From: Bacillota bacterium
Lineage (GTDB): Bacteria; Bacillota; Clostridia; Lachnospirales; Lachnospiraceae
Direction: 5' to 3'
DNA: 51,729 bases
NCBI GenBank assembly: GCA_023387655.1
Contig: JAEWHR010000158.1
Coordinates: 1-51,729, forward strand
Shown here: in pieces, positions 16,832 through 25,990 of the stretch
How the letters are laid out: every line of letters starts with the position of its first letter
Position numbering within the stretch: position 1 is the first letter of the stretch
Position numbers and translations under genes: made by a program
Notes under the pieces: model-generated
Databases searched by the model: none
The model's input: the letters and a program-made list of their open reading frames with translations, nothing else
What the model was told of the DNA's origin: nothing

Positions 16832-17488
16832 TTATTCAAACATTAGATATGGGCTTTTTTGCTTCACATCAATACCATGATTTTTTAAATCTCTATCAAT
16901 CTTACGGTTCATCATTCCTGCCATGAGACGATAGATAAGACTCGGTACTTTAAATTGAGCAGTTTGATAAATCTGCTTTGTTGATTCTTCTGATCTATCA
17001 ATATGATCAAAGAAAATTTGAAGTTGTTTGATTACTTTCTTTGAATTTGGTAATTTCGTAATCGGCTGCCCATTAAGCATCGCTCCAAGTCCCATTACGA
17101 ATCCCCCTTTATAAGTCAAATTATTTTTTTTGCAAAAGATCTCCAATAAGGATAAACCGCTTTCATGAGTATGTACATATGGCATTCCACCTTGAATCAT
17201 CCCATACATACTCTGTCCATGTAAAACCTCTTTATGCGTTGCTAAATCTTCTAGTAGCGCAATAGTATCAGCAGGATATGTATTTATATAACAGGGACCA
17301 CTAAAGACTAACGTATCTGCATGTTCAACAGCAATTCTTAGTTTTTCTAAATTATTCATATTAGGATATAAATGTATTAATTCACAGTTGTTACCTTTTT
17401 TTAAAAGAGACCCCATACACATCTCTAGTAACACAACACTAGTTCCCTTCTGACGAGGACTTAGATTAAGTAATAATATATTTTTCAT
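16832..17488 (-). CDS. Flavodoxin-fold NAD(P)H-dependent oxidoreductase
   Basis: 218 residues. The first strand and phosphate loop LLLNLSPRQKGTSVVLLE and the later VFSGPCYINTYPADTIALLEDL are the FMN-binding segments of NADPH-dependent FMN reductase-like proteins. The C-terminal 50 residues (SLIYRLMAGMMNRKIDRDLKNHGID) extend beyond the fold and resemble tails of NAD(P)H oxidoreductases found near TetR regulators. Its ATG overlaps the preceding stop (ATGA) and GAGGAGG lies upstream. Last gene of a four-gene operon. Substrate unknown. Confidence 0.82.
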   Translation of the reverse strand: MKNILLLNLSPRQKGTSVVLLEMCMGSLLKKGNNCELIHLYPNMNNLEKLRIAVEHADTLVFSGPCYINTYPADTIALLEDLATHKEVLHGQSMYGMIQGGMPYVHTHESGLSLLEIFCKKNNLTYKGGFVMGLGAMLNGQPITKLPNSKKVIKQLQIFFDHIDRSEESTKQIYQTAQFKVPSLIYRLMAGMMNRKIDRDLKNHGIDVKQKSPYLMFE

Positions 17489-18024
17489 GCGCTTCTAACC
17501 TCCTCGATGATTTGATTTCTCATTTTTTCACTTAATGTTTTGTCTACTATATAAGCTTTACCAACTCCTCTGGTAATAACGAGATTCTCATGAAAGATGT
17601 TTTGAAATGCTTCTATTTCTTCATCAATACAATTTTCTTTATCTCCAATGGCAAAAAATTTAAACTTATTTTCAAGCTTACCACCCTTTACTAATTCTTT
17701 ATTTTCAACAAAATAATGACGATCCATAATTAAACTAAATTTATCTAACACCCGCTTCATCTTAAAAGAATAACTTCCAAATGTAATAGGTGATACAGAT
17801 ATTATCACATTAGAGCGAAGGACTTGAGGAAAAATGATGTCTCCATCATCACGAACTGTACACTTTCCATATGTCTTATAGGTACATCCGCCACAACTAA
17901 TACATGGTTTTACCTCCATATTCTCCAATGATATATATTCTGCTTGTATCTCTTTGGTTATGAAACTTTGATAAAGTTCCGCACCTATATTATTAATTCC
18001 TTCGTCTGCAATAATAGTAATCAT
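17485..18024 (-). CDS. Isf-like iron-sulfur flavoprotein
   Basis: 179 residues with a flavodoxin-type fold and a compact cysteine motif C41-X2-C44-X2-C47-X7-C55 (PCISCGGCTYKTYGKC). This is the spacing of the 4Fe-4S motif in iron-sulfur flavoproteins of the Isf type, which move electrons between ferredoxin and acceptors such as oxygen or peroxide. SPITFGSYSFKMKRVLDKF is the FMN-phosphate region. The ATG at 18024 follows AAAGGTGG; an in-frame GTG at 18072 lacks a ribosome binding site. Third gene of the TetR operon. Confidence 0.82.
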   Translation of the reverse strand: MITIIADEGINNIGAELYQSFITKEIQAEYISLENMEVKPCISCGGCTYKTYGKCTVRDDGDIIFPQVLRSNVIISVSPITFGSYSFKMKRVLDKFSLIMDRHYFVENKELVKGGKLENKFKFFAIGDKENCIDEEIEAFQNIFHENLVITRGVGKAYIVDKTLSEKMRNQIIEEVRSA

Positions 18025-18068
18025 ATATCCACCTTTCATCAATATAACCACAATAATGATATTGGTAT

Positions 18069-18485
18069 TCACCTTGTTGATAGTTTTAACGTAGATTCCA
18101 CCACTTCCTTTATATCACTTTCCTTTGGATGACCAAATTTCATAAATAAGAAGCTTCCTTGGCAATGTATCTCATCGATAACCGGAATTCCTTTTTCCTC
18201 TAAGATTTGTCTAACAGCATCCTGACCTTGTATTTTCTTTACACTAGAAGTTATAAACACTACTCTTCGTATGTTTTCTTTCTCCAAATTCTTTGCAAAT
18301 TCTAATAAACTTGGCAGACTGGTACCTCCATAGATTCCACCTACAATAAAGAGTAAGTCAACACTTCCAAGGTTTGGTTTATTCACTACATCTTCTGCCT
18401 GAACATTCAAAGCTTTCGCTATAGCTAACGCTATCTTTTTAGAATGCCTTGTTTTCGTTGCATATACAATCTTTACTTTATTCAT
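18069..18485 (-). CDS. Flavodoxin-domain protein
   Basis: 138 residues starting MNKVKIVYATKTRHSKKIALAIAKAL, the flavodoxin phosphate-binding loop, followed by LLFIVGGIYGGTSLPSLLEF and VVFITSSVKK. It is near flavodoxin length and would carry FMN as a small electron carrier. It overlaps the TetR gene by 8 bases and has AGGAGG 11 bases before the ATG. Second gene of the operon, so a shared redox function with the two downstream flavoproteins is likely. Confidence 0.82.
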   Translation of the reverse strand: MNKVKIVYATKTRHSKKIALAIAKALNVQAEDVVNKPNLGSVDLLFIVGGIYGGTSLPSLLEFAKNLEKENIRRVVFITSSVKKIQGQDAVRQILEEKGIPVIDEIHCQGSFLFMKFGHPKESDIKEVVESTLKLSTR

Positions 18486-19065
18486 GCTTCAGTATTCCTC
18501 CTAAAATAATATCAAATTGAGTATTAAATAATTCTTGTGCCTGATCGATAGATAAATCTGTATGTCTTGAAATCATAAGATTGAAGCCAAGAAACGAACT
18601 CCAAATGGAAAATGCAGCTTTATCTGGATCCATTGGTTTAATAAAACCATCATCCATACCTTCTTTTAAATTACTACTAATACGGGTGATCCATTCTGGT
18701 TGACCTGTTTTTCGTCTGCTGTATTTATGAAGTACGATTAGATTATATTTTTCAGGCTCTTCAAAAGCTAAAATAAGTATTCTATGAAATACTGACTTCA
18801 TATTTGTAATAATATCTTTTTTATCATCAATTAATTCTATGATTTGGGTACGAAGCCATCCTGTCTCCACGGCCTCAATGGCATCTATAATTTCTTGTTT
18901 ATCCTTGAAATGATGATAAACCACACCAGTAGAGTATTTCATCTTTTGAATAATCTTTCGAATTGATACTGCCTCAAAGCCCTCTTTTATTCCTATTTCT
19001 AAAGCAGTATCCAAAATCTTCTGTCGAACTACCTCACTACGTATCTTTTGTTCTTCTCTTGCCAT
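18478..19065 (-). CDS. TetR-family transcriptional regulator
   Basis: 195 residues with the TetR helix-turn-helix in the first 50 residues: ILDTALEIGIKEGFEAVSIRKIIQKMKYSTGVVYHHFKDKQEIIDAI. The remainder is the helical ligand-binding domain. It heads a tightly overlapping operon with three flavoproteins, so it probably represses that operon and senses a redox-active or electrophilic compound. The ribosome binding site is weak (AAG about 10 bases upstream). A possible promoter TTTACA-16-TATACA lies at 19087-19114. Confidence 0.9.
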   Translation of the reverse strand: MAREEQKIRSEVVRQKILDTALEIGIKEGFEAVSIRKIIQKMKYSTGVVYHHFKDKQEIIDAIEAVETGWLRTQIIELIDDKKDIITNMKSVFHRILILAFEEPEKYNLIVLHKYSRRKTGQPEWITRISSNLKEGMDDGFIKPMDPDKAAFSIWSSFLGFNLMISRHTDLSIDQAQELFNTQFDIILGGILKHE

Positions 19066-19210
19066 AACTTATCTTGAATAGCAGACTGTATAGTATGTCT
19101 TAAAGTATTGTAAAATCTGTATTTCTTACTTAATCGACATTTTTTACTTACCACTACGTTCTCCTTTCATTATATTATTCCGACAACTGAAATTTTCCAG
19201 CGTACTCAAC

Positions 19211-20212
19211 TCATAAACAACTTATAATCTGTCGTTCTAAAATCAAATTAATAATTTGTAGTGCTTTTGCTTTATCGTCTTTTAAAAATTTCAAAAAAGC
19301 CATCACATTTGGAAATTGGGAAATCAGACAAATATTGCGGTAGTTTTCGATTACGCTTCCTTCTAATTCATTTAATTCATACTCTTTAAGTATGATGCCC
19401 ATTCCTCTATTTTGAGCAGAAATCCAATCGTCGAACAGTTGTCTGGCGCTTTTATGTGCAAAATCAAAATCACATAGCCATCCGTTAGTTTCAGCACAAA
19501 AATGATTTACATTTACCTCCGTTCCAGACATATTGAAATCAATCAATCCTATAAAGTGACCATCTTTTACTAATATATTTGACCCATTCAAGTCGCCTTG
19601 TATTACACATCTTGGTAACTGTTTATATACTCCTTTGATTTTGTTTCGATTTATCAAATTGAAAGCAATAACCCTGTTTGCCATGTCAATTTCGCCAATT
19701 TCCGTCAAGGCATTCACTAATGTGTCCAAATTCAACTGTTTTTCATCCACATCAACATCCAATGGAGCCAAATCTATTAAGCTCCACATGGAATTAACAG
19801 GAGATAAATCATAATCGGAATACCTTTTTGACAGTAAGCCTATTGACTTCCATACCTCATTCTGCACTTGCTCGTGACAACATTCATTCTCAACATCGTC
19901 TTCGGTTTGATAATCAAGATAATCCGATAAATAACACACACGCTTACCATAGCTAGTTAAGTATGCCCCATCCTTATTCTTGTGAAGCTGAGGAGCTAAA
20001 ACACCAATAGAATTGTACCGTTCACATAGTCTGGAAATAGATTCTAATCTTTCTTCTGAGATAACTGGATTATTGATTCTTAAAACATATTTCTTATTAA
20101 CAATTATATTTAATCTAAAATCGTCACCATTGGTTGAATCTATCTCTTTATACTCATTAACAGATCTGACATTGTAATTGCTTAATATCTTTAATAGTTC
20201 CTCTTTTTCCAT
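19211..20212 (-). CDS. Aminoglycoside phosphotransferase-family (APH) kinase-like protein
   Basis: 333 residues. The catalytic loop CVIQGDLNGSNILV (Asp207, Asn212) and the metal-binding LIDFNMSG (Asp225) are those of the APH/choline kinase/homoserine kinase II family, with Gln replacing the usual His before GD. N-terminal VNKKYVLRINNP holds the candidate ATP-lysine. The natural substrate cannot be told: members phosphorylate antibiotics, homoserine, choline or sugars. I do not infer antibiotic resistance. AGGAGTGAAAAAGG precedes the ATG. Stands alone. Confidence 0.8.
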   Translation of the reverse strand: MEKEELLKILSNYNVRSVNEYKEIDSTNGDDFRLNIIVNKKYVLRINNPVISEERLESISRLCERYNSIGVLAPQLHKNKDGAYLTSYGKRVCYLSDYLDYQTEDDVENECCHEQVQNEVWKSIGLLSKRYSDYDLSPVNSMWSLIDLAPLDVDVDEKQLNLDTLVNALTEIGEIDMANRVIAFNLINRNKIKGVYKQLPRCVIQGDLNGSNILVKDGHFIGLIDFNMSGTEVNVNHFCAETNGWLCDFDFAHKSARQLFDDWISAQNRGMGIILKEYELNELEGSVIENYRNICLISQFPNVMAFLKFLKDDKAKALQIINLILERQIISCL

Positions 20213-20395
20213 CCTTTTTCACTCCTATTCTTCAGCAACTAATCCCTCCAATTAATACATAACGTTGTTTAATTACATAACAGTGTTATGCCTATGATAA
20301 AAAAATAAAATTGAAATGTCAAGAAATATTTTCATCAATTAGTAAAATTATACAAAATAATTTATATGTATTTAAACTTTTCAAAGTTCAATACA

Positions 20396-20440
20396 TAAAA
20401 AAAGCACTAGGAATTTACTTAAGTATTATCCCAATGCTTT
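20396..20440 (-). terminator. Terminator of the DUF3592-like gene
   Basis: Stem AAAGCACTAGGA (20401-20412) / TCCCAATGCTTT (20429-20440), with two G-T wobbles in the RNA, followed on the minus strand by a run of T. It is 18 bases past the stop. Confidence 0.75.
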
Positions 20441-20458
20441 CTATGAAAAGTATATTCC

Positions 20459-20905
20459 CTAAAGTAATCCAAACATAATAAAAGTAAAAGAAGCTATGGT
20501 TAGCGATGTAGCTATTAAGGCAAATATTATGTTAATTTTCTTTGAACTTTTTCTTCTGGACTCAATATATTTCGGAGTATTTATATGTACCATCCCATTC
20601 ATCATATCACTATCTTGAAATAAATTTGATCTTTTGCCGAGCTTGTTCCGATGAAATGATATTGGAACCGTTGAACCTACAGGAAAATCAAAACGATCAA
20701 CTATATCTGTTTCTATCGAAATGCTATTCTCATCAAGATAAAAACGTACAATTAAGTCCGTATACTTGCCTGAATCACCATATCCTACTACAATAGCATC
20801 ACTAAATTCTTCCGGGCAAGTTTCTTTCTTCTCTTTTATAAACAAATAAAATAACCCCCAAAATATACTAGCAAAAAACGAAATGAATAGACCTATAATA
20901 ATCAT
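20459..20905 (-). CDS. Two-helix membrane protein, DUF3592-like
   Basis: 148 residues with hydrophobic segments at each end (about 3-23 and 127-147) and a beta-rich middle (DLIVRFYLDENSISIETDI, FPVGSTVPISFH). This is the DUF3592 arrangement of helix, small beta domain, helix. GAGGT precedes the ATG. Function unknown. Both helices with a middle loop suggest an inner-membrane protein with an extracytoplasmic or cytoplasmic beta domain. Confidence 0.7.
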   Translation of the reverse strand: MIIIGLFISFFASIFWGLFYLFIKEKKETCPEEFSDAIVVGYGDSGKYTDLIVRFYLDENSISIETDIVDRFDFPVGSTVPISFHRNKLGKRSNLFQDSDMMNGMVHINTPKYIESRRKSSKKINIIFALIATSLTIASFTFIMFGLL

Positions 20906-21073
20906 TTTATAACCTCGCTTTCATATAATGAAAAAAAGAAGTCAGCACACTTACATCCAGTTTCTTACATTTTCTTTTTTATCATTATACTAAGCTCATA
21001 TTCATTTATCAATGCTAGATTTTCAGATAATCATAAGAAGATGAATCATACATCAAGAATTGTAACAGATATT

Positions 21074-22765
21074 TTAAATCATCCAAAAATTATCGCTGAA
21101 AACAATTCTTCGATAGGTTTCAAACTTAGACCATTTGTTATGAAAAGCTATTTTATTCTCTTGCTTTAGATTATGAAACTCAAGAATGTATTCATTAAAA
21201 TCTGCCCTTGTTTGAATCTTTAAAGCAAATCCTCTTTCATCAATGATTGGTAACCCCTCATACTGGTAATCTTTCAATCGAATGATATCTTTTATTTTTT
21301 TGCCACGAATTAATATGGCAACAGAATCTTCAATAGATATCACATCAAAAAACTCCGGATACTGAAAACTGTCTCCTTCAATCGGTACGACATCACCTAC
21401 ATGATAAATAGAACTTTTCGCTTTTTGCCTTGTTAAGAAGGCATTTTCACGATCAAAATAAAATTCTTCGAAGATATACCCGCCTGCTTTTATATCATCA
21501 CTTTCAAAATAAGGCTTTACTTCTCCTTTTTCTACATACTCGACTACACCACACGCAGATGTCATATGGCTAACCCGATCAATCAATATAAATTCGCCAA
21601 GTGTCTTATTTTTCTTGAATTCATCCACTACAATTTTTTCTACAAATTCAAGCTCACAATATATGATTTCATTCTTAGTGACTAAGTTAACATCCATATG
21701 TTTCCCTGTATTAACATCAATCTTATATTCGACATTCTTTATAATTGCTGGAATCATTTTAGTTCCTAATTTTACCAGGTAATCTTTTGTTACCTGCAGG
21801 GGCTCATCGTCCATCCATAGAACCGTTGCTTTTATGTTTTTACTATTTGGGAGGCTATCATTATCCGATAGTACACATCCTCTACTTACATCCACTTCTT
21901 TATCAAGCTGGATGGTAACGGCCTGACCTGTATATGCTTCCTCTACATTTTTGTTACCAATTAGTATGCCTTTAACAGCAGCAGTTTCATTGCTTGGAAG
22001 AGTAATAATATTCTGACCTACTTTTACACTACCGGACTCTATCTGTCCTTGAAATCCTCTAAACTCATGATTTGGTCGGCACACACGTTGAATTGGCAAA
22101 TAAAAAACGGTATCATCTTTCGATTCAGTAATATCAACCTGTTCCAAATATTCAAGTAGTGGTGCTTCTTCATACCACTTCATATGTTCAGATTTTTTTG
22201 TAACATTATCTCCTACCGTTGCACTGACTGGAATTATAGTTATATTCTTTAGGGATAATTCTTTCGCAAAGTCAAGTACATCTTTCTTTATTTCTAAAAA
22301 TCTTTCTTCACTATAGTCCACCAAATCCATCTTATTCACTGCAAAAACAAAATGATGAATTCCTATTAGAGAACATATTCTCGAATGACGTTTCGTTTGT
22401 ACCAGCACTCCCTGTTTTGCATCAATAAGTATAATTGCTAATTGGGCAAAAGAAGCACCAACCGCCATATTTCTTGTATATTCTTCATGACCAGGTGTAT
22501 CTGCAACAATAAAACTTCGATTGTCCGTAGTAAAATAACGATAGGCAACATCAATCGTTATTCCTTGCTCTCTCTCCGCTACTAAACCATCAAGTAGAAG
22601 GGAATAATCAATTTCTCCCCCACGGGACCCAACCTTACTATCAAGTACAAGAGCTTTCTCCTGATCTGCATATAACAGTTTGGAATCATATAAAATATGT
22701 CCAATCAATGTTGATTTTCCGTCATCAACACTTCCGCATGTAATAAATTTAAGCAATCCATTCAT
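21074..22765 (-). CDS. cysN: Sulfate adenylyltransferase subunit 1 (GTPase) with unusual C-terminal extension
   Basis: 563 residues. The EF-Tu-like GTPase has G1 GSVDDGKST (11-19), G3 DTPGH (89-93) and G4 NKMD (144-147), followed by the usual beta-barrel domains ending near residue 417. CysN hydrolyses GTP to drive APS formation by CysD. The last 146 residues (about 418-563, from EVKPYFESDD to NFWMI) are extra. In CysNC fusions this place holds APS kinase, but no P-loop is present here. Its ATG overlaps the cysD stop (TAATG), so the pair is coupled. Last gene of the aprA-aprB-cysD-cysN operon. Confidence 0.93.
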   Translation of the reverse strand: MNGLLKFITCGSVDDGKSTLIGHILYDSKLLYADQEKALVLDSKVGSRGGEIDYSLLLDGLVAEREQGITIDVAYRYFTTDNRSFIVADTPGHEEYTRNMAVGASFAQLAIILIDAKQGVLVQTKRHSRICSLIGIHHFVFAVNKMDLVDYSEERFLEIKKDVLDFAKELSLKNITIIPVSATVGDNVTKKSEHMKWYEEAPLLEYLEQVDITESKDDTVFYLPIQRVCRPNHEFRGFQGQIESGSVKVGQNIITLPSNETAAVKGILIGNKNVEEAYTGQAVTIQLDKEVDVSRGCVLSDNDSLPNSKNIKATVLWMDDEPLQVTKDYLVKLGTKMIPAIIKNVEYKIDVNTGKHMDVNLVTKNEIIYCELEFVEKIVVDEFKKNKTLGEFILIDRVSHMTSACGVVEYVEKGEVKPYFESDDIKAGGYIFEEFYFDRENAFLTRQKAKSSIYHVGDVVPIEGDSFQYPEFFDVISIEDSVAILIRGKKIKDIIRLKDYQYEGLPIIDERGFALKIQTRADFNEYILEFHNLKQENKIAFHNKWSKFETYRRIVFSDNFWMI

Positions 22766-23667
22766 TAAAAATACCCTTCCCTCTTTCTCTTTTCCATACT
22801 TGCAGCACCACCATCTTTATCAATAACACGGCTAGTTCTTTCCGATTCTACTGAACTTAATGTTTCTTCTATAATTTCGTCCAAGGTGGTTGCTTCTGAT
22901 AAAACACCTCCAGATAGCGGATAACACCCAAGTGTGCGGAAACGGACTTTTTTTATTTCTGGAAGTTCACCTAGATTTAGAGGGATACGATCATCATCTA
23001 CCATGATGATATTACCATCACGATATAAAACAGGCCGTTCTTTGGCAAAGTATAAAGGAACGATTGGTATATTTTCTTGTTTTATGTACTGCCAGATATC
23101 CTTTTCCGTCCAATTTGATATCGGGAATACTCTGATACTTTCCCCTTTATTTATCTCGGTATTATATAACTTCCACATCTCCGGTCTCTGGTTTTTGGGA
23201 TCCCAAGCATGGGAGGCATTTCGGAAGGAAAAAATCCTTTCTTTTGCTCGGCTTTTCTCTTCATCTCGTCTTCCGCCACCAAATGCTGCAGTAAATCCAT
23301 GTTGATTGAGTGCCTGTTTCAATGCTTGTGTCTTCATAATATCAGTATAAGCTGATCCATGATCAAACGGATTTATCCCTCGTGCTACTCCATCTTCATT
23401 GATATACTCAATCATATCAATTCCAAGTTCTCTTGCTGTTCTATCTCGAAACTCTATCATCTCTCTAAATTTCCATGTAGTATTGATATGCATAAAAGGA
23501 AACGGTGGTTTTTCTGGGTAAAATGCCTTCATAGCAAGATGCAGCATGACAGAACTGTCTTTCCCAATTGAATATAACATGACTGGATTTTCACACTGCG
23601 CAGCTACCTCTCTTATGATATAAATAGCTTCTGCTTCCAGTTCATCAAGATGTGATAATTCGCTCAT
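22765..23667 (-). CDS. cysD: Sulfate adenylyltransferase subunit 2
   Basis: 300 residues, the family length. The PP-loop SIGKDSS (33-39) binds ATP, and GGRRDEEKSRAKERIFSFR is the CysD signature. It transfers AMP from ATP to sulfate, giving APS, as a heterodimer with CysN. The ATG at 23667 has GAGGGGAG upstream and gives the normal N-terminus (MSELSHLDELEAEAIYI). An upstream in-frame start at 23703 would add 12 residues without a site. Lies 51 bases after aprB. Confidence 0.95.
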   Translation of the reverse strand: MSELSHLDELEAEAIYIIREVAAQCENPVMLYSIGKDSSVMLHLAMKAFYPEKPPFPFMHINTTWKFREMIEFRDRTARELGIDMIEYINEDGVARGINPFDHGSAYTDIMKTQALKQALNQHGFTAAFGGGRRDEEKSRAKERIFSFRNASHAWDPKNQRPEMWKLYNTEINKGESIRVFPISNWTEKDIWQYIKQENIPIVPLYFAKERPVLYRDGNIIMVDDDRIPLNLGELPEIKKVRFRTLGCYPLSGGVLSEATTLDEIIEETLSSVESERTSRVIDKDGGAASMEKRKREGYF

Positions 23668-23718
23668 ACTAACTCCCCTCTGTGTGCTTTTGCACACGTA
23701 CAAAACACTTAATCTTAT

Positions 23719-24030
23719 TTAATACTGATTTGAATTTTTACTATTTACATCAATCACATGAATACTTCCATCACTTTTCTTAATGTTCCAATGAATTATA
23801 TCTCCTTCATAGGAAACATTCATTTTACTTCCATTCCCTCCAATATCAGCACCTAAATAGAAGTCGATTGCACATGCTTTACACTCTTTTACACAAGATA
23901 CACAGCCCCAGCAATCTCTTGGATATTTCATGTAGGCTTTCCCGTTTTTTTCTTTAATAAGACTACCAGGACAAACTAAGATACAGGAAAGACAGCCAAC
24001 ACATTTATCTTGGTTAATTTTTATGCTCAT
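23719..24030 (-). CDS. aprB: Adenylylsulfate reductase beta subunit-like ferredoxin
   Basis: 103 residues with two 4Fe-4S motifs: C10-X2-C13-X2-C16-X3-C20 and C40-X2-C43-X2-C46-X3-C50, plus Cys53. The C-terminal half (about 60-103) lacks cysteines and resembles the tail that wraps around the alpha subunit in AprB, though it is shorter than in dissimilatory AprB (about 150 residues). It would pass electrons to the FAD of the alpha subunit. It overlaps aprA by 17 bases. Confidence 0.85.
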   Translation of the reverse strand: MSIKINQDKCVGCLSCILVCPGSLIKEKNGKAYMKYPRDCWGCVSCVKECKACAIDFYLGADIGGNGSKMNVSYEGDIIHWNIKKSDGSIHVIDVNSKNSNQY

Positions 24031-25735
24031 ACTCTGTCTCCTTTACAATATCCCGAATGATTATCTTTAGTTTCTCATTCTCAAGTTTAGAATTTATATA
24101 GCAAAAATACTCATCTCTTGTTTGTGGATAATCTAAATTCTCATTAAAAGAATGCCATCTTGTTTCCTTTCTATTATATAAATGTGCTATCACAGATTTG
24201 CAAATTAGTAATCTTTCTCTCAGTTCGTAAACAAACATTAATTCATGCATATCTGATGCTCCAAGATATTTCGCTAGATTTATCAGTTGATCAATCTTTT
24301 CATCAGCAAGACCTAATTGCTTTTCATTAAATTGATAATTGGTAGATAGTCCTCCTGCATATTCATCCATCACTTTTTGCATGGCTTCTTCTAGTTCTTG
24401 GGCTGTAAACAACTCTTTTGTATTATTGAGTATGTCTTCATACTCTTTTACTTTTTCCTGCCCATAGTTTACATCATTTTCTAAGGTTACTACGGCTTTC
24501 TTTTCATCTTTATCCTTGTTTATTACTTTTTCACTAATTTTACTAATAATATCAAGTGCTGCTATCTCACCTTCCGCAAGTGCACCAGTCACATACTTTT
24601 GTGGAAATCCCCCTGAAACATCACCAGCAGCATATAACCTATGTATCGTGGTTTCTCTATTGGTATTTACCCAGTACCCACTTGCAGTATGACCACCGAC
24701 AATATAAGGTTCTGTACCTGTGATTTCTACATCCTGTTCACTAGGATATTTACCACTTTCTATCCATTTTAAGGTTTGGCTTGGCGCCATATTAAGATAG
24801 GCTCTCATTAGTTCCTCATCTTTTTCCTTACCAATTGTGCTGGTTTGTAAATAACAAGGTCCCTTTCCTAATTGATTTTCCTTCACTGTTCCATATACTC
24901 TCTCACTTGTTGTAATACCATAATTATCTTCATAGATTTCACCTTGAGAATTAACCTGCTTCGCCAGCACGCCTTGAGCTATTGTTCCAGTTGGTGCTAT
25001 GGTATCTTTACACCGAAGCGCTATAAATCTCATCTCAAATGTTGTCATCTCTGCTCCAGCTCTTATTCCCATAGCAAATCCAGCACCAGTATTAAAAGGA
25101 GGATACCACATCTTATGACGTGAAAATCCTGGATTATTTGGTTTATATAATCCTGATGCACCTCCAGTTGAAACAATAACAAATTTTCCTATAAATTCAT
25201 ATGCTGACTCTTCTACTATACTAAACCCAATTGCTCCATATATCGTATTATCCTTCACCAAAAAGTCGGTGATATTAACATTATTAAATATCTCAATGTT
25301 TTCTTCCTTCTGAACAGCTTTCGCTAAAATGGGTTTAAAGTTCTCTCCATTTATTTTTATGTTACGATTACCTCTTGCTACATAATTACCTTTGCTATCT
25401 TTTAATACGACTAAACCTAGCTTCTCCATCTGTGCAGTAACTTCATGAAATCGTTTGGCCGCTGATAGAATCAAATCATTTCTAACAATACCGTTAGCAT
25501 CCTTGGTTGCATAATCCACATAGTCTTGGGGGGTTCTTCCATCTACAATGTAAGCATTAATTGCATTCACTCCCGCTGCAAGACATCCACTTCTTTTAAT
25601 ATTTGCTTTTTCAGCGATTACCACCTTTAAATTTGGATTTTTACTAAGTGTCAGAGCGGCATAACATCCAGCTGTACCACCGCCTATGATAAGTACATCC
25701 GCCGTTATTAGTTCATGTCTTATCTTTTTCCCCAT
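24014..25735 (-). CDS. aprA: Adenylylsulfate reductase alpha subunit-like flavoprotein
   Basis: 573 residues of the fumarate reductase/succinate dehydrogenase flavoprotein superfamily. The FAD dinucleotide fold is DVLIIGGGTAGCYAA near residue 13, followed by KRSGCLAAGVNAIN. MRFIALRCKDTIAPTG corresponds to the AprA active-site region (substrate arginine), and LYAAGDVSGGFPQKYVTGALAEGEIAA closes the FAD site. It reduces APS to sulfite and AMP. The ATG at 25735 (AGGAAA upstream) gives the normal start; the upstream TTG at 25783 would translate repeat DNA as KLYESKLYES. First gene of the operon. Confidence 0.88.
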   Translation of the reverse strand: MGKKIRHELITADVLIIGGGTAGCYAALTLSKNPNLKVVIAEKANIKRSGCLAAGVNAINAYIVDGRTPQDYVDYATKDANGIVRNDLILSAAKRFHEVTAQMEKLGLVVLKDSKGNYVARGNRNIKINGENFKPILAKAVQKEENIEIFNNVNITDFLVKDNTIYGAIGFSIVEESAYEFIGKFVIVSTGGASGLYKPNNPGFSRHKMWYPPFNTGAGFAMGIRAGAEMTTFEMRFIALRCKDTIAPTGTIAQGVLAKQVNSQGEIYEDNYGITTSERVYGTVKENQLGKGPCYLQTSTIGKEKDEELMRAYLNMAPSQTLKWIESGKYPSEQDVEITGTEPYIVGGHTASGYWVNTNRETTIHRLYAAGDVSGGFPQKYVTGALAEGEIAALDIISKISEKVINKDKDEKKAVVTLENDVNYGQEKVKEYEDILNNTKELFTAQELEEAMQKVMDEYAGGLSTNYQFNEKQLGLADEKIDQLINLAKYLGASDMHELMFVYELRERLLICKSVIAHLYNRKETRWHSFNENLDYPQTRDEYFCYINSKLENEKLKIIIRDIVKETEYEHKN

Positions 25736-25740
25736 ATTTT

Positions 25741-25945
25741 TTCCTATGCTTTCATATAATTTGCTTTCATATAATTTATTCAACTTTAATATTGATCTTC
25801 TTTCCTATGCTTTCAGTAGATTTATTTATTTTAACATTAGTATTCTTACCTTGCTTTCAAGTAGGTCTATTTATTTTTCATCAGTATTCTTTTCCATCAC
25901 TTCAAGTAGATTTAATAACTTTTAAATTGATATCTTTCCTCTTTC
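25741..25945. repeat. Imperfect ~45-bp tandem repeats in the aprA leader
   Basis: Four to five diverged units share a CTTTCA(A)GTAGATTTATTT core (around 25811, 25855 and 25901, about 45 bases apart). TTCCTATGCTTTCA recurs exactly at 25741 and 25802, and a 15-base direct repeat GCTTTCATATAATTT stands next to the start. The array fills the long 5' leader between the promoter and the aprA ATG. Confidence 0.7.
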
Positions 25946-25990
25946 TTTTAAATAGCTTTATTAAATTGGTGTTTTTTTACTTATTTACTT

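Noticed and set aside
19211..20212. Aminoglycoside resistance gene
   Set aside because: APH-fold kinases have many substrates and the catalytic His is Gln here. No resistance context is seen.
21074..22765. CysNC bifunctional enzyme (APS kinase fusion)
   Set aside because: The C-terminal extension has no P-loop or APS kinase motif.
23719..25735. Dissimilatory sulfate reduction
   Set aside because: No dsrAB, qmo or sat is present, and the genes are joined to CysDN, a sulfate importer and a small assimilatory-type sulfite reductase.
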